The translations under genes and the position numbers were made by a program. Below, piece after piece: positions 37,151 to 45,881 of a stretch of DNA of 64,000 nt (positions within the stretch are counted from its first letter, which is position 1; every line of letters starts with the position of its first letter). The stretch lies in NCBI GenBank assembly GCA_035515475.1, contig DATJBF010000046.1, positions 1 through 64,000 of the forward strand, in the 5' to 3' direction. The notes beneath the pieces were generated by a model that ran no database searches, was not told the DNA's origin, and saw only the letters and a program-made list of their open reading frames with translations. This DNA is from DATJBF01 sp035515475 (lineage in GTDB: Bacteria; Verrucomicrobiota; Verrucomicrobiia; Palsa-1439).

Positions 37151-38068
37151 TCAGAACCGAAATGAAAGCTGCATTCCCACCGTATCCTGAGTGATATAGG
37201 GCTGAAGAACGCCTTCAGTGTCATGCCGATAGTGGAAGTGAACGACGTTCTTGCCGACAACGTGACCGAGAAGTGCGCCGCCGACGACGTCGCTGAGCCA
37301 GTGTTTGTCGTCATTGATCCGCTGGGCAGCGGCAGCTCCCGCAAGAATGTACAACGGCCATGTCACCCACGGGTTTTGCCAGACCTCGCTGACGCTCGCC
37401 GCAAAGGCGAAGGCCACGGTCGATTCTCCTGAGACAAAGGACGAATTGAACGCCCCCCCACCGGGGCCATGAAACTGGTACTGGTCCCTACCTGAAGCCG
37501 GCCGCTCCCGACCCGTGAGGAACTTGATCCCCCGCGCCAAGCCCCCCGCGTAAGCAACCGATTCCAGCGCCAAGAAACCGGAGTCGGCCAGCTTCTCGTC
37601 GTGCACGACGAGGCCTGAACCGAATAACGCTCCGCTCGCCGCGAAGTAGTACAGCCCACCCCCCGTCACGTCGCGGACGGTGTTCAAGGCAGAATCGAGT
37701 GACCCGGAGCGGTTGTCCTGGGCAAAATCGCGTGCGGTGCCGTCAAGGGGCAGGAGCGCGCCCGTAGCGCTCGCCTCGATGCCGAACGTCATCCACCGCT
37801 CGCCTCGCCAATACATCGGACGCGTGACGAGGTTGATCGGATCTTTCCACAGCCACTCCAGGTATTTCTGCGGCCACTTGTCTGCGTCGTACGACAGCAA
37901 ATACGATTTGCGTGCGGGCGGCGTATCCTTCTGGTCGATTGCAGCAGTGGCCAACTGCAACTGGCTCTGGAAGACCTCTTCAGCAAGACCTGACACCGAT
38001 AAAGTGAAGAGCGTCGTCAGCGCCACCATTATCCACCGCCATCGCATATGCGGTTTAGGGTTGCCCAT
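37151..38068 (-). CDS. PAP2-family membrane-associated phosphatase
   Basis: 305 aa, N-terminal signal/anchor (MVALTTLFTLSVSGLAEE), then a PAP2-type domain: KFLTGRERP (motif 1), SFVSGESTVAFAFA (motif 2) and RINDDKHWLSDVVGGALLG (motif 3, with the catalytic His and Asp). Motif 2 is SGES where the classical motif is PSGH. The last 45 residues, ending TQDTVGMQLSFRF, form a beta-strand-like tail with terminal Phe, hinting at outer-membrane association. It lies 88 bp upstream of the tolC-like gene on the same strand. A phospholipid or undecaprenyl-pyrophosphate substrate is possible but unproven. Confidence 0.85.
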   Translation of the reverse strand: MGNPKPHMRWRWIMVALTTLFTLSVSGLAEEVFQSQLQLATAAIDQKDTPPARKSYLLSYDADKWPQKYLEWLWKDPINLVTRPMYWRGERWMTFGIEASATGALLPLDGTARDFAQDNRSGSLDSALNTVRDVTGGGLYYFAASGALFGSGLVVHDEKLADSGFLALESVAYAGGLARGIKFLTGRERPASGRDQYQFHGPGGGAFNSSFVSGESTVAFAFAASVSEVWQNPWVTWPLYILAGAAAAQRINDDKHWLSDVVGGALLGHVVGKNVVHFHYRHDTEGVLQPYITQDTVGMQLSFRF

Positions 38069-38153
38069 CTCGAATCAGGCGTTTTCAAGAGCGTGATATT
38101 GGTATTCTTTGGACCTCGGTCTTGGTTGCGGCGCCACACAAGGCTCTTCCGTT

Positions 38154-39143
38154 TCAATCTTCCGCACCGGCGACTGGCGGGCTGAAGGTCGGTTTATCTA
38201 CGCCGGTCGTGTGTAGAATCCGAATCTCATTATGGATGGTCTTCTGAAAAACGTGCACCCATCGGCCCGTTTCATCGACGAACCGCACCGTCGCGATCTC
38301 GGGAGTCAGTTTGATATGAACGAAGCCGTGAAGTGCGCGGGCAAACGGCCCCCGGTCTGATCGCTCGATTGAATAGAGCGGCATCCCCCCGCCTCCTGAC
38401 ACAAGAAAGCTGGTGTGCTTCTCACGAATCTCCAGATGCTCCAGGTCATGATCGTGTCCGCACACGTAGAACGCCACACGGTCTTTCTCAAACATCGGTC
38501 CCCAGTCCCCCAATAGTTTGGGCGTATCGCCGTGATGCCCGCTGCTATACAACGGAAAATGCGCGCAACAAATCGTCCATGGCGCCCGGTTGGTCTTGGC
38601 CAATTCCTGTTCCATCCACTTCAACTGGGCCGTCCAGTCCTCGCCTTCGACCATGCTGTCGAGCATGAGCACGGTGACCAGCGGTTGATCGCCTGGCAAA
38701 TCCAAGCGATACCACTTGGCGGGCATTTTCCAGCGGGAGTTCGGATATGCGCGGCCATAATCGAGTTCAATGCGCGCCAGTCCGCCACGCTGCGCGTAGT
38801 CGTGATTGCCCAAGAGCGCATAAAACGGCATGTCCAGGACGCGCGGATCGTACATGCTCTCGAACCGCTGGTTCCACGCGGGGTCGCGGACGCCGCGGAC
38901 TTTGACGTGGCAAAGGTTGTCGCCCAAAACCAACACGCCATCAAACGGTCTTCTCCCCGCCACTTGCACGTAGTCGGCCATTGCGGCCGCCACGGCGCGT
39001 TGGTCCTTGCTGCCATTCCCCCAGTCCCCAAACGCCAGGAGATTGACTTCGCGAGTAACAACCCGCGGCTGCGCGCCAACAGTGACGACAGCCACGCTCA
39101 ACGTCCCCAGGGCGCAGAGAAACCCACGGGTCAAGCCTTTCAT
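38154..39143 (-). CDS. Secreted metallophosphatase (purple-acid-phosphatase-like)
   Basis: 329-aa exported protein with a signal peptide (FLCALGTLSVAVVTVGAQ). The calcineurin-type metal-binding motifs appear in order: LLAFGDWGNG, LVLGDNLCHVKVRG, LLGNHDYAQRGG, CCAHFPLYSSGHHGD and VCGHDHDLEHL. The pattern with GDWG, GDN and the late GHDH is that of the ACP5/purple acid phosphatase group. A candidate response-regulator site (39190-39206) lies 47-63 bp upstream of the ATG. It probably releases phosphate from organic esters in the periplasm or outside the cell. Confidence 0.88.
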   Translation of the reverse strand: MKGLTRGFLCALGTLSVAVVTVGAQPRVVTREVNLLAFGDWGNGSKDQRAVAAAMADYVQVAGRRPFDGVLVLGDNLCHVKVRGVRDPAWNQRFESMYDPRVLDMPFYALLGNHDYAQRGGLARIELDYGRAYPNSRWKMPAKWYRLDLPGDQPLVTVLMLDSMVEGEDWTAQLKWMEQELAKTNRAPWTICCAHFPLYSSGHHGDTPKLLGDWGPMFEKDRVAFYVCGHDHDLEHLEIREKHTSFLVSGGGGMPLYSIERSDRGPFARALHGFVHIKLTPEIATVRFVDETGRWVHVFQKTIHNEIRILHTTGVDKPTFSPPVAGAED

Positions 39144-39189
39144 CTGGTCTTCCTTTCTTGAGCGGCGGGAAGGATGCCAGAAGCATTGT

Positions 39190-39206
39190 TACGGAAAGAT
39201 TATCGC
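39190..39206 (-). promoter_or_regulatory. Candidate OmpR-type direct repeat, site 1
   Basis: The plus strand reads gttacg-gaaag-attatc: two 6-bp half-sites 11 bp apart, 47-63 bp upstream of the phosphatase ATG. Similar 11-bp-periodic pairs occur at 41216-41232 and 44034-44050. OmpR-family response regulators bind such direct repeats, and one is encoded at 42700-43377. Confidence 0.4.
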
Positions 39207-39313
39207 GTCAGCGGCATTTCCCCGGGTGAAGCCGGTTTGCGGGGCCCTGGCGTGCAGGGCCCTCGTGGGTCATCGGTGCTGCCCAGCGAAGCAATGCCAC
39301 ACCGCCCCGCCGA

Positions 39314-41029
39314 TCACGGCGCTTTCGGTGCTGGCAACAATGCAGCCGACCAACCGCCGAAGAGATTCGTCACGGTCGCGCCCCGGGCCGCGGCGATCGC
39401 GTCGAGTTTTTTCCGCGTGTTGAGGCGCGCCAGCAACAGCACCGGCTGGGTGCGCGACGCAAGCCATTGATCCCGCTGGTCGAGCGGAACGACACCCGGG
39501 GGCCATGGGTTGGTCTTCTTGAGCATAAACACGATGTAGTTGCTCGTGAACTCGCGGCCGGCGTCGGTGAAAACGGTCAGCAACTGTCTCCGGTAGAAGG
39601 GCAGACCATTCGGGAAACATTCGAGACAAGCCAACTCAGTGTGGGCTGGCAAGGGTGGAATCTGGTCGGCCAGAGCCCGCGCGGACCGGTCGTTCGCATA
39701 CAGTCGGACGCCGTCAAAGCCCATTGTCAACACGGCCAGCGGGACGCCGACGAAAACTGCCAGAGACGCTGCCGCGCTACGCCGCCACCACGTCGCTGCG
39801 GCCGCCGCCGCGCCCAACAGGAGCACGATGGCCAGACGCGTCAGGACGGCGCCGAGGCGCATGGCGCTCCCGTTCGGCATTTCGATTGCCGCCTCCAACC
39901 TACTCGGATGCGCCAACAGGGCCACCAAGCAGCCCGTCCCGGCCAGACAGACGAATGCGAGCACCGCGGTATCACGTCGCAGCAGACGCGCGGCCGGGCC
40001 GTCCCGCGTTTCGAGGGCGAGCGCCAACACCCGCGCGGTGAGCGCCCCAAGGACCACGATGACGCTCAGGATGTAGTCCGGCCGCTTCGACTTCGAGAGC
40101 GAGAAGAAGACGATCACGACGATCGTCCAGACGATCAATAATCGGTCGGCACTTGTCCATCGGCGGCGCGCCCGCCATGCGGCCACGATGGATTCCGGAA
40201 GCAACACACTCCACGTAAACAGTCCGATCACAATCCACGGCACGTAGTAATAAAACGGTCCGACCCGCCGGAATTCCGTTGTGGTGTACCGGTGCAAGGA
40301 CTCTTCGACCAGACCATAGTAGGCGAAATCCCGGTACTGATGATTCACTCCGAGAAACCACGGCAGCGTCAGTCCAAAAAAGACCAGGAGATTGGCCGGC
40401 GCAAAGAACCGTCGCAGCGCATCCCAACGGCGGTCGAGCACGTGGAACGCGCCCAACACCAGCGCCGGCAGAATGAATCCCACCGGCCCCTTGACCAACG
40501 TGGCCAATGCCGAAGACGCTGCGCCGAGCAGGTACCAACCGGCGCGGGCCCGCCCCCGTTTTTGTTCGGCAACATAGCCGGCAAAGATCGCGCCGCACGC
40601 GAACAACGTCAGCATCATGTCGAAGATCACCAAACGGCTGAACGCGAGAAACAGCGGCGACGTGGCGACGACAATCGCAGCCAGCGCGCCGGTCGGCGGT
40701 CCGTATTCGCGCCGCACAAACGCGAAAGTCAGCACCAGCAGCAGGAAACCCGACAATGCCGACGATAGCCGTGCCGCCGTTTCCGTATCGCCGAAGAGCG
40801 CGAACGAGAGCGCCACCGTCTTGAAGTAGAACGCCGGTTTGTCGAGATATGGCAACCCGTTGTAAGTCGGCACGAGCCACGAGCCAGAATCTTTCATTTC
40901 GCGGGCGACCTCGGCGTTGCGGCCCTCGTCCGGTTGCGTCAGAGGGAGTTGGCCAAGCCGGGCGAAGATCAGCGCCCCCGCCAGCAGGAAAGCCAGCGCG
41001 GCGAGCAGACGAGTACGCGAACTATCCAT
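39314..41029 (-). CDS. ArnT-like GT39-family glycosyltransferase
   Basis: 571-aa integral membrane glycosyltransferase. The first periplasmic loop has LPLTQPDEGRNAEVAREMKDSGSWLVPTYNGLPYLDKPAFYF, the GT39/ArnT catalytic-loop pattern with the DE pair. About twelve hydrophobic helices follow, with a soluble C-terminal part. Such enzymes move sugars from polyprenyl carriers to lipid A, proteins or other glycolipids. Start at ATG 41029 (MDSSRTR). It lies downstream of the two-component gene pair; in enterobacteria arnT is controlled by the related PmrAB system, which makes a regulatory link plausible. Confidence 0.85.
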   Translation of the reverse strand: MDSSRTRLLAALAFLLAGALIFARLGQLPLTQPDEGRNAEVAREMKDSGSWLVPTYNGLPYLDKPAFYFKTVALSFALFGDTETAARLSSALSGFLLLVLTFAFVRREYGPPTGALAAIVVATSPLFLAFSRLVIFDMMLTLFACGAIFAGYVAEQKRGRARAGWYLLGAASSALATLVKGPVGFILPALVLGAFHVLDRRWDALRRFFAPANLLVFFGLTLPWFLGVNHQYRDFAYYGLVEESLHRYTTTEFRRVGPFYYYVPWIVIGLFTWSVLLPESIVAAWRARRRWTSADRLLIVWTIVVIVFFSLSKSKRPDYILSVIVVLGALTARVLALALETRDGPAARLLRRDTAVLAFVCLAGTGCLVALLAHPSRLEAAIEMPNGSAMRLGAVLTRLAIVLLLGAAAAAATWWRRSAAASLAVFVGVPLAVLTMGFDGVRLYANDRSARALADQIPPLPAHTELACLECFPNGLPFYRRQLLTVFTDAGREFTSNYIVFMLKKTNPWPPGVVPLDQRDQWLASRTQPVLLLARLNTRKKLDAIAAARGATVTNLFGGWSAALLPAPKAP

Positions 41030-41215
41030 CGCCTCCGAGACTAACACAGACAGTTGGTGGTTGCATGCGCCTTACGGCGTTGCGTTCTCCACGGGCGCAG
41101 GGCGTTCGGTGAAGGGAGCGGCAGAACCAGGTCCTTCATCGCCCGTCGCACCGTCGAGCACTTGGCCTGCGCCACGGATTGTCGTCGGTCACGGGCGCAT
41201 CTTCACACGGGGAGC

Positions 41216-41232
41216 ATTACCGGATCATTACC
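41216..41232 (-). promoter_or_regulatory. Candidate OmpR-type direct repeat, site 2
   Basis: The plus strand reads attacc-ggatc-attacc: a perfect 6-bp direct repeat with 11-bp periodicity, in the interval between the histidine kinase stop and the glycosyltransferase start. It is the best-matching of the three such sites around the two-component system. Confidence 0.45.
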
Positions 41233-41284
41233 ACCGGCCGCGGGGTCGCTTCCGTCGCCAGGGAGAACCCGGGAACGCCTCGCG

Positions 41285-42703
41285 CTAGCTGGTCGCCGGG
41301 GCTTCCAGGGACAGAACGAGTGTATCAGGGAGAACGAGTTCGGCGCGAATCTTCATTCCCAGCAATCCGGCAAACGCCCGGGCCAGCGCGAGCCCTAGGC
41401 CGGCGTGTTCGGAGGACGTGCGGGAGGCCTCCTTGCGCCAGAACCGTTGAAATAGGTGCGGGAGATCGTCCGGACCAAGATCGTCGACAGTGTTGGCGAC
41501 CGACAGTGTGAACAGACCGTCGCGTTGTTCGGCGCGGATGCACACTTCGCCCGCGACCGGCGTGTATTCCACCGCATTGGAGAAGAGGTTGGCCAGAAGC
41601 AGGCCGAACAAGGCGCGGTCGGTCGTCAGACGAATTTCTGAGGGGAGATCGAAGGCAACGCGGAGTTGTCGGCGACCGGCCTGACCGACCAAAGGCTGCC
41701 ACACGGTATCAACCAACTTTTTGATGTGGATCGTCTCGCGGGAGACGGTTTGTTTGCCGGCTTCGCATCGGGCCAGCGTCAGGAGTCCCGTGGCGATCGT
41801 CTCCATTTTCCGGGCAATCTCGAGGGTATCGTGAAAGGCCTGCATCGTGGTCTCGTTACCTTCGGGCCATTTCAAAGCAACTTCGGCCAGCGACCGGAGT
41901 TCGGCGATGGGGGTGCGCAGTTCGTGAGCGGCATCGGCGGTGAATCGTCGTTCCCGCTCGAAGGATTGTTCCAGCCGGGCGAGCAGGTCGTTCAGGCGGT
42001 GGCCGATGGGCAGCAACTCGGCCGGCAGCGGCTCCGTGTCGAACCGTTGTCCCAATGACGAGGCATCGATGCGCGCCGCGCGGTCGGCAACATCGCCCAA
42101 CGGGATCAGGCCCCGGCGGACGACCAGGCGGATGATGACGATCATGCCCATCGCGACGACGGCGGCCGCCAGGAGCAGTGCGCTGGTCAACGCGCCCAGC
42201 GTGTGCGTCACATCCCGCAAGCTGCGGGCGACGACCAACGTCACGATTCGATTGGGAGCCGCGGCGGTGGACGGCGGTCCGTTCGTCCCGCTTTCTTCCG
42301 GCGCAAACTGAAAGCCGATGGCCCGGCCCCTGTGACCATCGGGCAGGTTCAAATTCCACAACCGGGGAGAGTTCATCGTGCCGAACAACCGGGCCAGGTC
42401 ATTCGTCCCCAATGACGCCGAGCGGGCGAGTGTCCGTCCGTTGGCGTCCGTGAGTTGAAAGTATTCGGCGGAATGGGGGCGCGAGAACTCTTGCAGGAGT
42501 TCGTCAGCCAGATCGAACTCGACCACGCCCCTATTCACATCGGTTGCCGCGGCGAGCGCCATGGCCTTGGCCCGCAACGTGGCATCAAATTCCCGGAACA
42601 ACAGGGCCCGGGTGGCGAAATGAATCACGGCTGCGCCGATGCCGAAAACCAACAGACTGCTGCCTAGCAACCCCGCCATCAGGCGCATTTGAATGGATTT
42701 CAT
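41285..42703 (-). CDS. Sensor histidine kinase
   Basis: 472-aa membrane kinase. The first transmembrane helix is MAGLLGSSLLVFGIGAAVIHF. A periplasmic sensing region of about 130 residues follows, then a second helix (LTSALLLAAAVVAMGMIVIIRLVV) and a HAMP linker. The H-box is RRFTADAAHELRTPIAELR, the N-box LLANLFSNAVEYTP, and the G-box region is EHAGLGLALARAFAGLLG. The start ATG overlaps the response-regulator stop (ATGA). The layout is that of QseC/PmrB-type kinases; the signal is unknown. Confidence 0.93.
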   Translation of the reverse strand: MKSIQMRLMAGLLGSSLLVFGIGAAVIHFATRALLFREFDATLRAKAMALAAATDVNRGVVEFDLADELLQEFSRPHSAEYFQLTDANGRTLARSASLGTNDLARLFGTMNSPRLWNLNLPDGHRGRAIGFQFAPEESGTNGPPSTAAAPNRIVTLVVARSLRDVTHTLGALTSALLLAAAVVAMGMIVIIRLVVRRGLIPLGDVADRAARIDASSLGQRFDTEPLPAELLPIGHRLNDLLARLEQSFERERRFTADAAHELRTPIAELRSLAEVALKWPEGNETTMQAFHDTLEIARKMETIATGLLTLARCEAGKQTVSRETIHIKKLVDTVWQPLVGQAGRRQLRVAFDLPSEIRLTTDRALFGLLLANLFSNAVEYTPVAGEVCIRAEQRDGLFTLSVANTVDDLGPDDLPHLFQRFWRKEASRTSSEHAGLGLALARAFAGLLGMKIRAELVLPDTLVLSLEAPATS

Positions 42704-43377
42704 TCGCTCGGTCCGTCCATCACATAGCCGAGGCCGCGTTTGGTTCCGATGAGCGGCGGCTTGCCGGCGGGCGTGATCTTCCGGCGCAACGTGCAAATCG
42801 CCGAGTCCACTACGTTGCTGAGCGGATCCACCGACTCGCCGTAGATGTGTTCTTCGATTTCGCTGCGCGACACGACTTCGCCACGGCGCAGCGCCAGGTA
42901 CTCCAACAACCGGTACTCGCGCGCCGTGAGGTCGATGGCCGCACCAGCCCGCGTCACCGTCCGGGCCGTCATGTTGATCTCCAGGTCGCCGATGCGTAAT
43001 CGTGAGCTTTTCCGTCCGTATCCGCGGCGGCAAAGGGCCTGCACACGTGCCAGCAATTCCTCCAACGCAAACGGCTTGATCAGGTAATCGTCTGCGCCGG
43101 CCTGCAGTCCGCGCACGCGGTCCGCAACGGTGTCCTTCGCCGTGAGAACGAGAACGTGCGTCTCCCGGCCTTGGGCGCGTAAGCGGCGGAGCAACGTCAA
43201 CCCGTCCATCCCCGGCAACATCAGGTCGAGAATAATTGCGTCGTACTGGTTCGACTCTGCATACCAGAGGCCTTCCGCCCCGTCCCCGCTCACGTCCACC
43301 GCGTAACCGGACTTACGCAATCCCGTGGAAACGGAACGCTGCAGATGTCGGGAATCCTCGATCAACAAGATTCTCAC
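42700..43377 (-). CDS. OmpR-family response regulator
   Basis: 225-aa DNA-binding regulator. The receiver domain has ILLIEDSRHLQRSVSTGLRKSGYAVD, phospho-acceptor Asp in AIILDLMLPGMDG and Lys in DDYLIKPFALEEL. The C-terminal winged helix has LTAREYRLLEYLALRRGEVVSRSEIEEHIY and ends TKRGLGYVM. It is first in an operon with its kinase. Three similar direct repeats nearby (39190, 41216, 44034) are candidate targets: a phosphatase, the glycosyltransferase and a PepSY-like protein. Confidence 0.94.
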   Translation of the reverse strand: MRILLIEDSRHLQRSVSTGLRKSGYAVDVSGDGAEGLWYAESNQYDAIILDLMLPGMDGLTLLRRLRAQGRETHVLVLTAKDTVADRVRGLQAGADDYLIKPFALEELLARVQALCRRGYGRKSSRLRIGDLEINMTARTVTRAGAAIDLTAREYRLLEYLALRRGEVVSRSEIEEHIYGESVDPLSNVVDSAICTLRRKITPAGKPPLIGTKRGLGYVMDGPSE

Positions 43378-43468
43378 GGCGCTGACATTCTACCAAACAG
43401 AGCTGTAATTCGGCACCACACCGAAACGTTCCCGACCCCTTCTTACGGGCGGCCCGGCTGTATTTGTC

Positions 43469-43975
43469 TCAGTCCGTCTCGGTTTGTTTTCCGTCTTCGG
43501 TGAGTTTGAGGGCTGTCTTCTTCCCGTCTTTCTTGCCTTCGACTTCGTAGAAGGTCTTGCTGTTCTCGACTTCCTTGCTGGCTTGGAGACCCGTTGCGCT
43601 TCCAAAATACTTCTCCGCAACCGCGCGCGCGGCGGCCGGCAGCGAGGCGAACGGTACGCTTTCCTCGCGGGTCAGAACTGTCCCATCGCCGGCGACGTCC
43701 ATCTCGACATGTTTGCCCTTCCAGTTCGCTTCCACGTCATAAACGATCTTTCCGCGTTCCTTTTCCTTCTCAATCCGGTCGATTCTTGCGCCCGGGAACT
43801 CCTTGTCGATTGTCGCGCGAACCGGCGTCGGCAGGTCCGCCAGCCTGACCTTCTGCGCGTCGGGTTCAGGTTTCGTCCCAATCTCCTTTTCAGACGCGGC
43901 GCTTGCAACAGTGGCGATCGCGAGTCCCAAGATCGGAACCGCCACCACGAGGTTCCGTCCGATCCGATTTTGCAT
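43469..43975 (-). CDS. Secreted PepSY-like protein
   Basis: 168-aa exported protein with a signal peptide (LVVAVPILGLAIATVASA). Two PepSY-like (beta-lactamase-inhibitor-like) repeats follow: LPTPVRATIDKEFPGARIDRIEKEKERGKIVYDVEANWKGKHVEMDVAGDG and LPAAARAVAEKYFGSATGLQASKEVENSKTFYEVEGKKDGKK. It lies directly upstream of the response-regulator / kinase pair on the same strand, with a candidate regulator site 59-75 bp before its ATG. PepSY proteins near such systems are often stress-induced periplasmic proteins. Confidence 0.85.
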   Translation of the reverse strand: MQNRIGRNLVVAVPILGLAIATVASAASEKEIGTKPEPDAQKVRLADLPTPVRATIDKEFPGARIDRIEKEKERGKIVYDVEANWKGKHVEMDVAGDGTVLTREESVPFASLPAAARAVAEKYFGSATGLQASKEVENSKTFYEVEGKKDGKKTALKLTEDGKQTETD

Positions 43976-44033
43976 GGTTTTCTCCTCTATTCGTTTTGTC
44001 GAACGTGACTGCGCGCAGGATACGCGGCGGGAG

Positions 44034-44050
44034 ATTACCGAATGATTACG
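44034..44050 (-). promoter_or_regulatory. Candidate OmpR-type direct repeat, site 3
   Basis: The plus strand reads attacc-gaatg-attacg, two half-sites 11 bp apart, located 59-75 bp upstream of the PepSY-like gene start. It matches site 2 closely and site 1 more loosely. Confidence 0.45.
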
Positions 44051-44128
44051 CAGGTGGGAACTATCGCGTGGTGTCGGTCCCGCTTCTCGAAATCTCTCGT
44101 GAGCCGCTGGAGCGGGGTGGAAAGCGCT

Positions 44129-44806
44129 TCAGGGCAGGTCCAGTTCCTTGATCCGCCGGTCCAAATTCAGCAAACGCGTGTCGACGTGTCGACCGAAGAT
44201 GTAATGCCCTCGTTTGGCTTGCTGGCAAAGTTCCCTAAGAATGTGGAGATTGTGGCCCGTAATTCGCAGCACTTCGGTCTCGAACCGTTCCGGGGCCGGC
44301 ACGCGGAGCTTGAGTTGCTTGATCTGCGCGCGAAGCACCTGCAGGGTCGCGTCGTGGGCGAGGGGCGCCAACTCAAGTTTGTCAAAATCCCACAGAATCA
44401 TTTTCAAGTGGCCCATGTCCGACCACGCGAGGCTGCGGGTGACGACAATCATCGGGTGCGACTCGTGAATGTTGTCCAAGAGCGATGCCAGCTTCGGGCC
44501 AACCCGGCCGACGTGGTCGAAGACAAAGCTACGGTTCGTGCCAGCAGTTGCCTTGAGGATCGTGCGCTTGCGGACGATGTTGTCGGCCTTTGAGACGGCG
44601 AGATTGAGCTGCGCGAGCAACGATTCGCACGCTGTCTTCAACGTCGCTGTGTCAGCGCAATACAAGACATTCGGCTGACTCCGGCTCGCTTCGGTCACCA
44701 GCGCGGTCTTGCCGACTCCTTCGGCACCAAACACGACGAGGTTCCTGCCCGCACACAGGTGCTCACGCACGGTCCGTAGTTCGCGGTCTCGACCGAAAAG
44801 GTTCAT
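44129..44806 (-). CDS. AAA-type ATPase of unknown target
   Basis: 225-aa soluble ATPase. It starts NLFGRDRELRTVREHLCAGRNLVVFGAEGVGKTALVTEAS, with the Walker A motif GAEGVGKT. A Walker-B-like strand SFVFDHVG and a sensor-like stretch MIVVTRSLAW follow. The C-terminal part is helical and ends LLNLDRRIKELDLP. It most resembles small STAND/AAA ATPase modules such as those that load or sense other proteins. It is the last gene of the operon led by the riboswitch at 46234-46312, starting 7 bp after the glycogen-binding-module gene. Confidence 0.75.
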   Translation of the reverse strand: MNLFGRDRELRTVREHLCAGRNLVVFGAEGVGKTALVTEASRSQPNVLYCADTATLKTACESLLAQLNLAVSKADNIVRKRTILKATAGTNRSFVFDHVGRVGPKLASLLDNIHESHPMIVVTRSLAWSDMGHLKMILWDFDKLELAPLAHDATLQVLRAQIKQLKLRVPAPERFETEVLRITGHNLHILRELCQQAKRGHYIFGRHVDTRLLNLDRRIKELDLP

Positions 44807-44813
44807 GGGCAGT

Positions 44814-45161
44814 TCAGCCCACCTCCACCACGCTGTGGAATCCGCCCAAGTCATCCGACACGCGCGCGATGGCCTTCGGGTCCAGTTGGGGCGTGCCATC
44901 AACGAGGAAATGGTATTCGTGGTGGCCGCGCTTCAATTCGACGGAGCATTCCCAATAGCCATCGACGGTCCTCTTCATCAGGTAGCTCTTGAATCCCTCG
45001 CCGGTGAACTTCCCGACGAGCCGGACTCTTTTCGCCTTCGGGGCGCGGAACCGGAACACGACGCATTTCACCAGTGGGAGCACGGGCCGCCTCTCGACAA
45101 TGTGTTCGTCGAACACATAGAGGTCCGGCTTGTGGATGTAGGTTGAGGGCCGTCTTTTCAT
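44814..45161 (-). CDS. Single-domain glycogen-binding (CBM48-like) protein
   Basis: 115-aa protein with an isoamylase/AMPK-beta-like module: KCVVFRFRAPKAKRVRLVGKFTGEG, YWECSVELKRGHHEYHFLVDGTPQLDP, and a C-terminal strand. A basic N-terminal tail (MKRRPSTYIHKPDLYVFDEH) precedes it. It resembles the stand-alone module at 25111-25398. Third gene of the fluoride-riboswitch-led operon, 9 bp after the phosphoesterase. It may anchor the neighbouring enzymes to storage polysaccharide, but no direct evidence exists. Confidence 0.8.
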   Translation of the reverse strand: MKRRPSTYIHKPDLYVFDEHIVERRPVLPLVKCVVFRFRAPKAKRVRLVGKFTGEGFKSYLMKRTVDGYWECSVELKRGHHEYHFLVDGTPQLDPKAIARVSDDLGGFHSVVEVG

Positions 45162-45170
45162 CGTTGCTCC

Positions 45171-45881
45171 TCACGCGTCCGTTCCGCCGCTTTCCAAAAC
45201 CATAGCGAGTCGATCGGAGACGTGCGGCGGCAAGGGACAAGCGCGCAGTTTCTCGATTGTCTTGGCGGTATCGTATTTCGTCCTGCGCAGCTTGACGACC
45301 CCCTCGTCCCACACCGCATAGCTGGCGCGCGGATCGCCGTCGCGGGGTTGACCGACGCTGCCGGGGTTCACGAAGAGTTTTGTTCCCACTTTGCGAATCA
45401 TTGGGAAATGCGTGTGGCCGCAAAACACCACGTCGGCCAGGATCCCTTCCATTTCGCCGGCCAGTTCGATGTCGGTGATGCCCGGTACCAGGTACCGGTA
45501 CAGGTTGCCGTTGGGGGCTGCGTGCGCGAGATGAAACCGGCAATTCTGTAGCACGATCTCTTCCGTCCCTGGCAAGAGTTGCAGCCAGGCGATTTGTTCG
45601 GCCGTCAGTAAATTGCGATTCATCTGGCGCGACGCCACCGACAATTCGCGGAACCGTTTGCCGCAGTGGCAGTCATCGTTGAACGCGAGTGCAAAGTCGT
45701 GATTGCCTCGCACGCAGAACTGCGTGTGATGACGGATCCACTGGACGACCTCAGCCGGCTGCGGACCGTAATCGACAAGATCGCCCAGGCACCAAATCTG
45801 ATCGACGTGCTTTTCCGCGCTGGCGACGGCGAGCAACGCCTCGTAGTTGCTGTGAATGTCGGAGATGATGAGGATTTTCAT
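45171..45881 (-). CDS. Metallophosphoesterase (MJ0936/YfcE-like)
   Basis: 236-aa cytosolic calcineurin-like phosphoesterase. Motifs in order: ILIISDIHSNYEALLAV, WCLGDLVDYGPQPAEV, RGNHDFALAFND, FCGHTHFPMIRKVG and VNPGSVGQPRDGDPRASYA. These are the MJ0936-type metal ligands for Mn/Fe-dependent phosphodiesterases. Its ATG overlaps the stop of the preceding zinc-ribbon gene. Metal-dependent phosphate-transfer enzymes are typical fluoride targets, but here the enzyme is itself in a fluoride-responsive operon. Confidence 0.9.
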   Translation of the reverse strand: MKILIISDIHSNYEALLAVASAEKHVDQIWCLGDLVDYGPQPAEVVQWIRHHTQFCVRGNHDFALAFNDDCHCGKRFRELSVASRQMNRNLLTAEQIAWLQLLPGTEEIVLQNCRFHLAHAAPNGNLYRYLVPGITDIELAGEMEGILADVVFCGHTHFPMIRKVGTKLFVNPGSVGQPRDGDPRASYAVWDEGVVKLRRTKYDTAKTIEKLRACPLPPHVSDRLAMVLESGGTDA

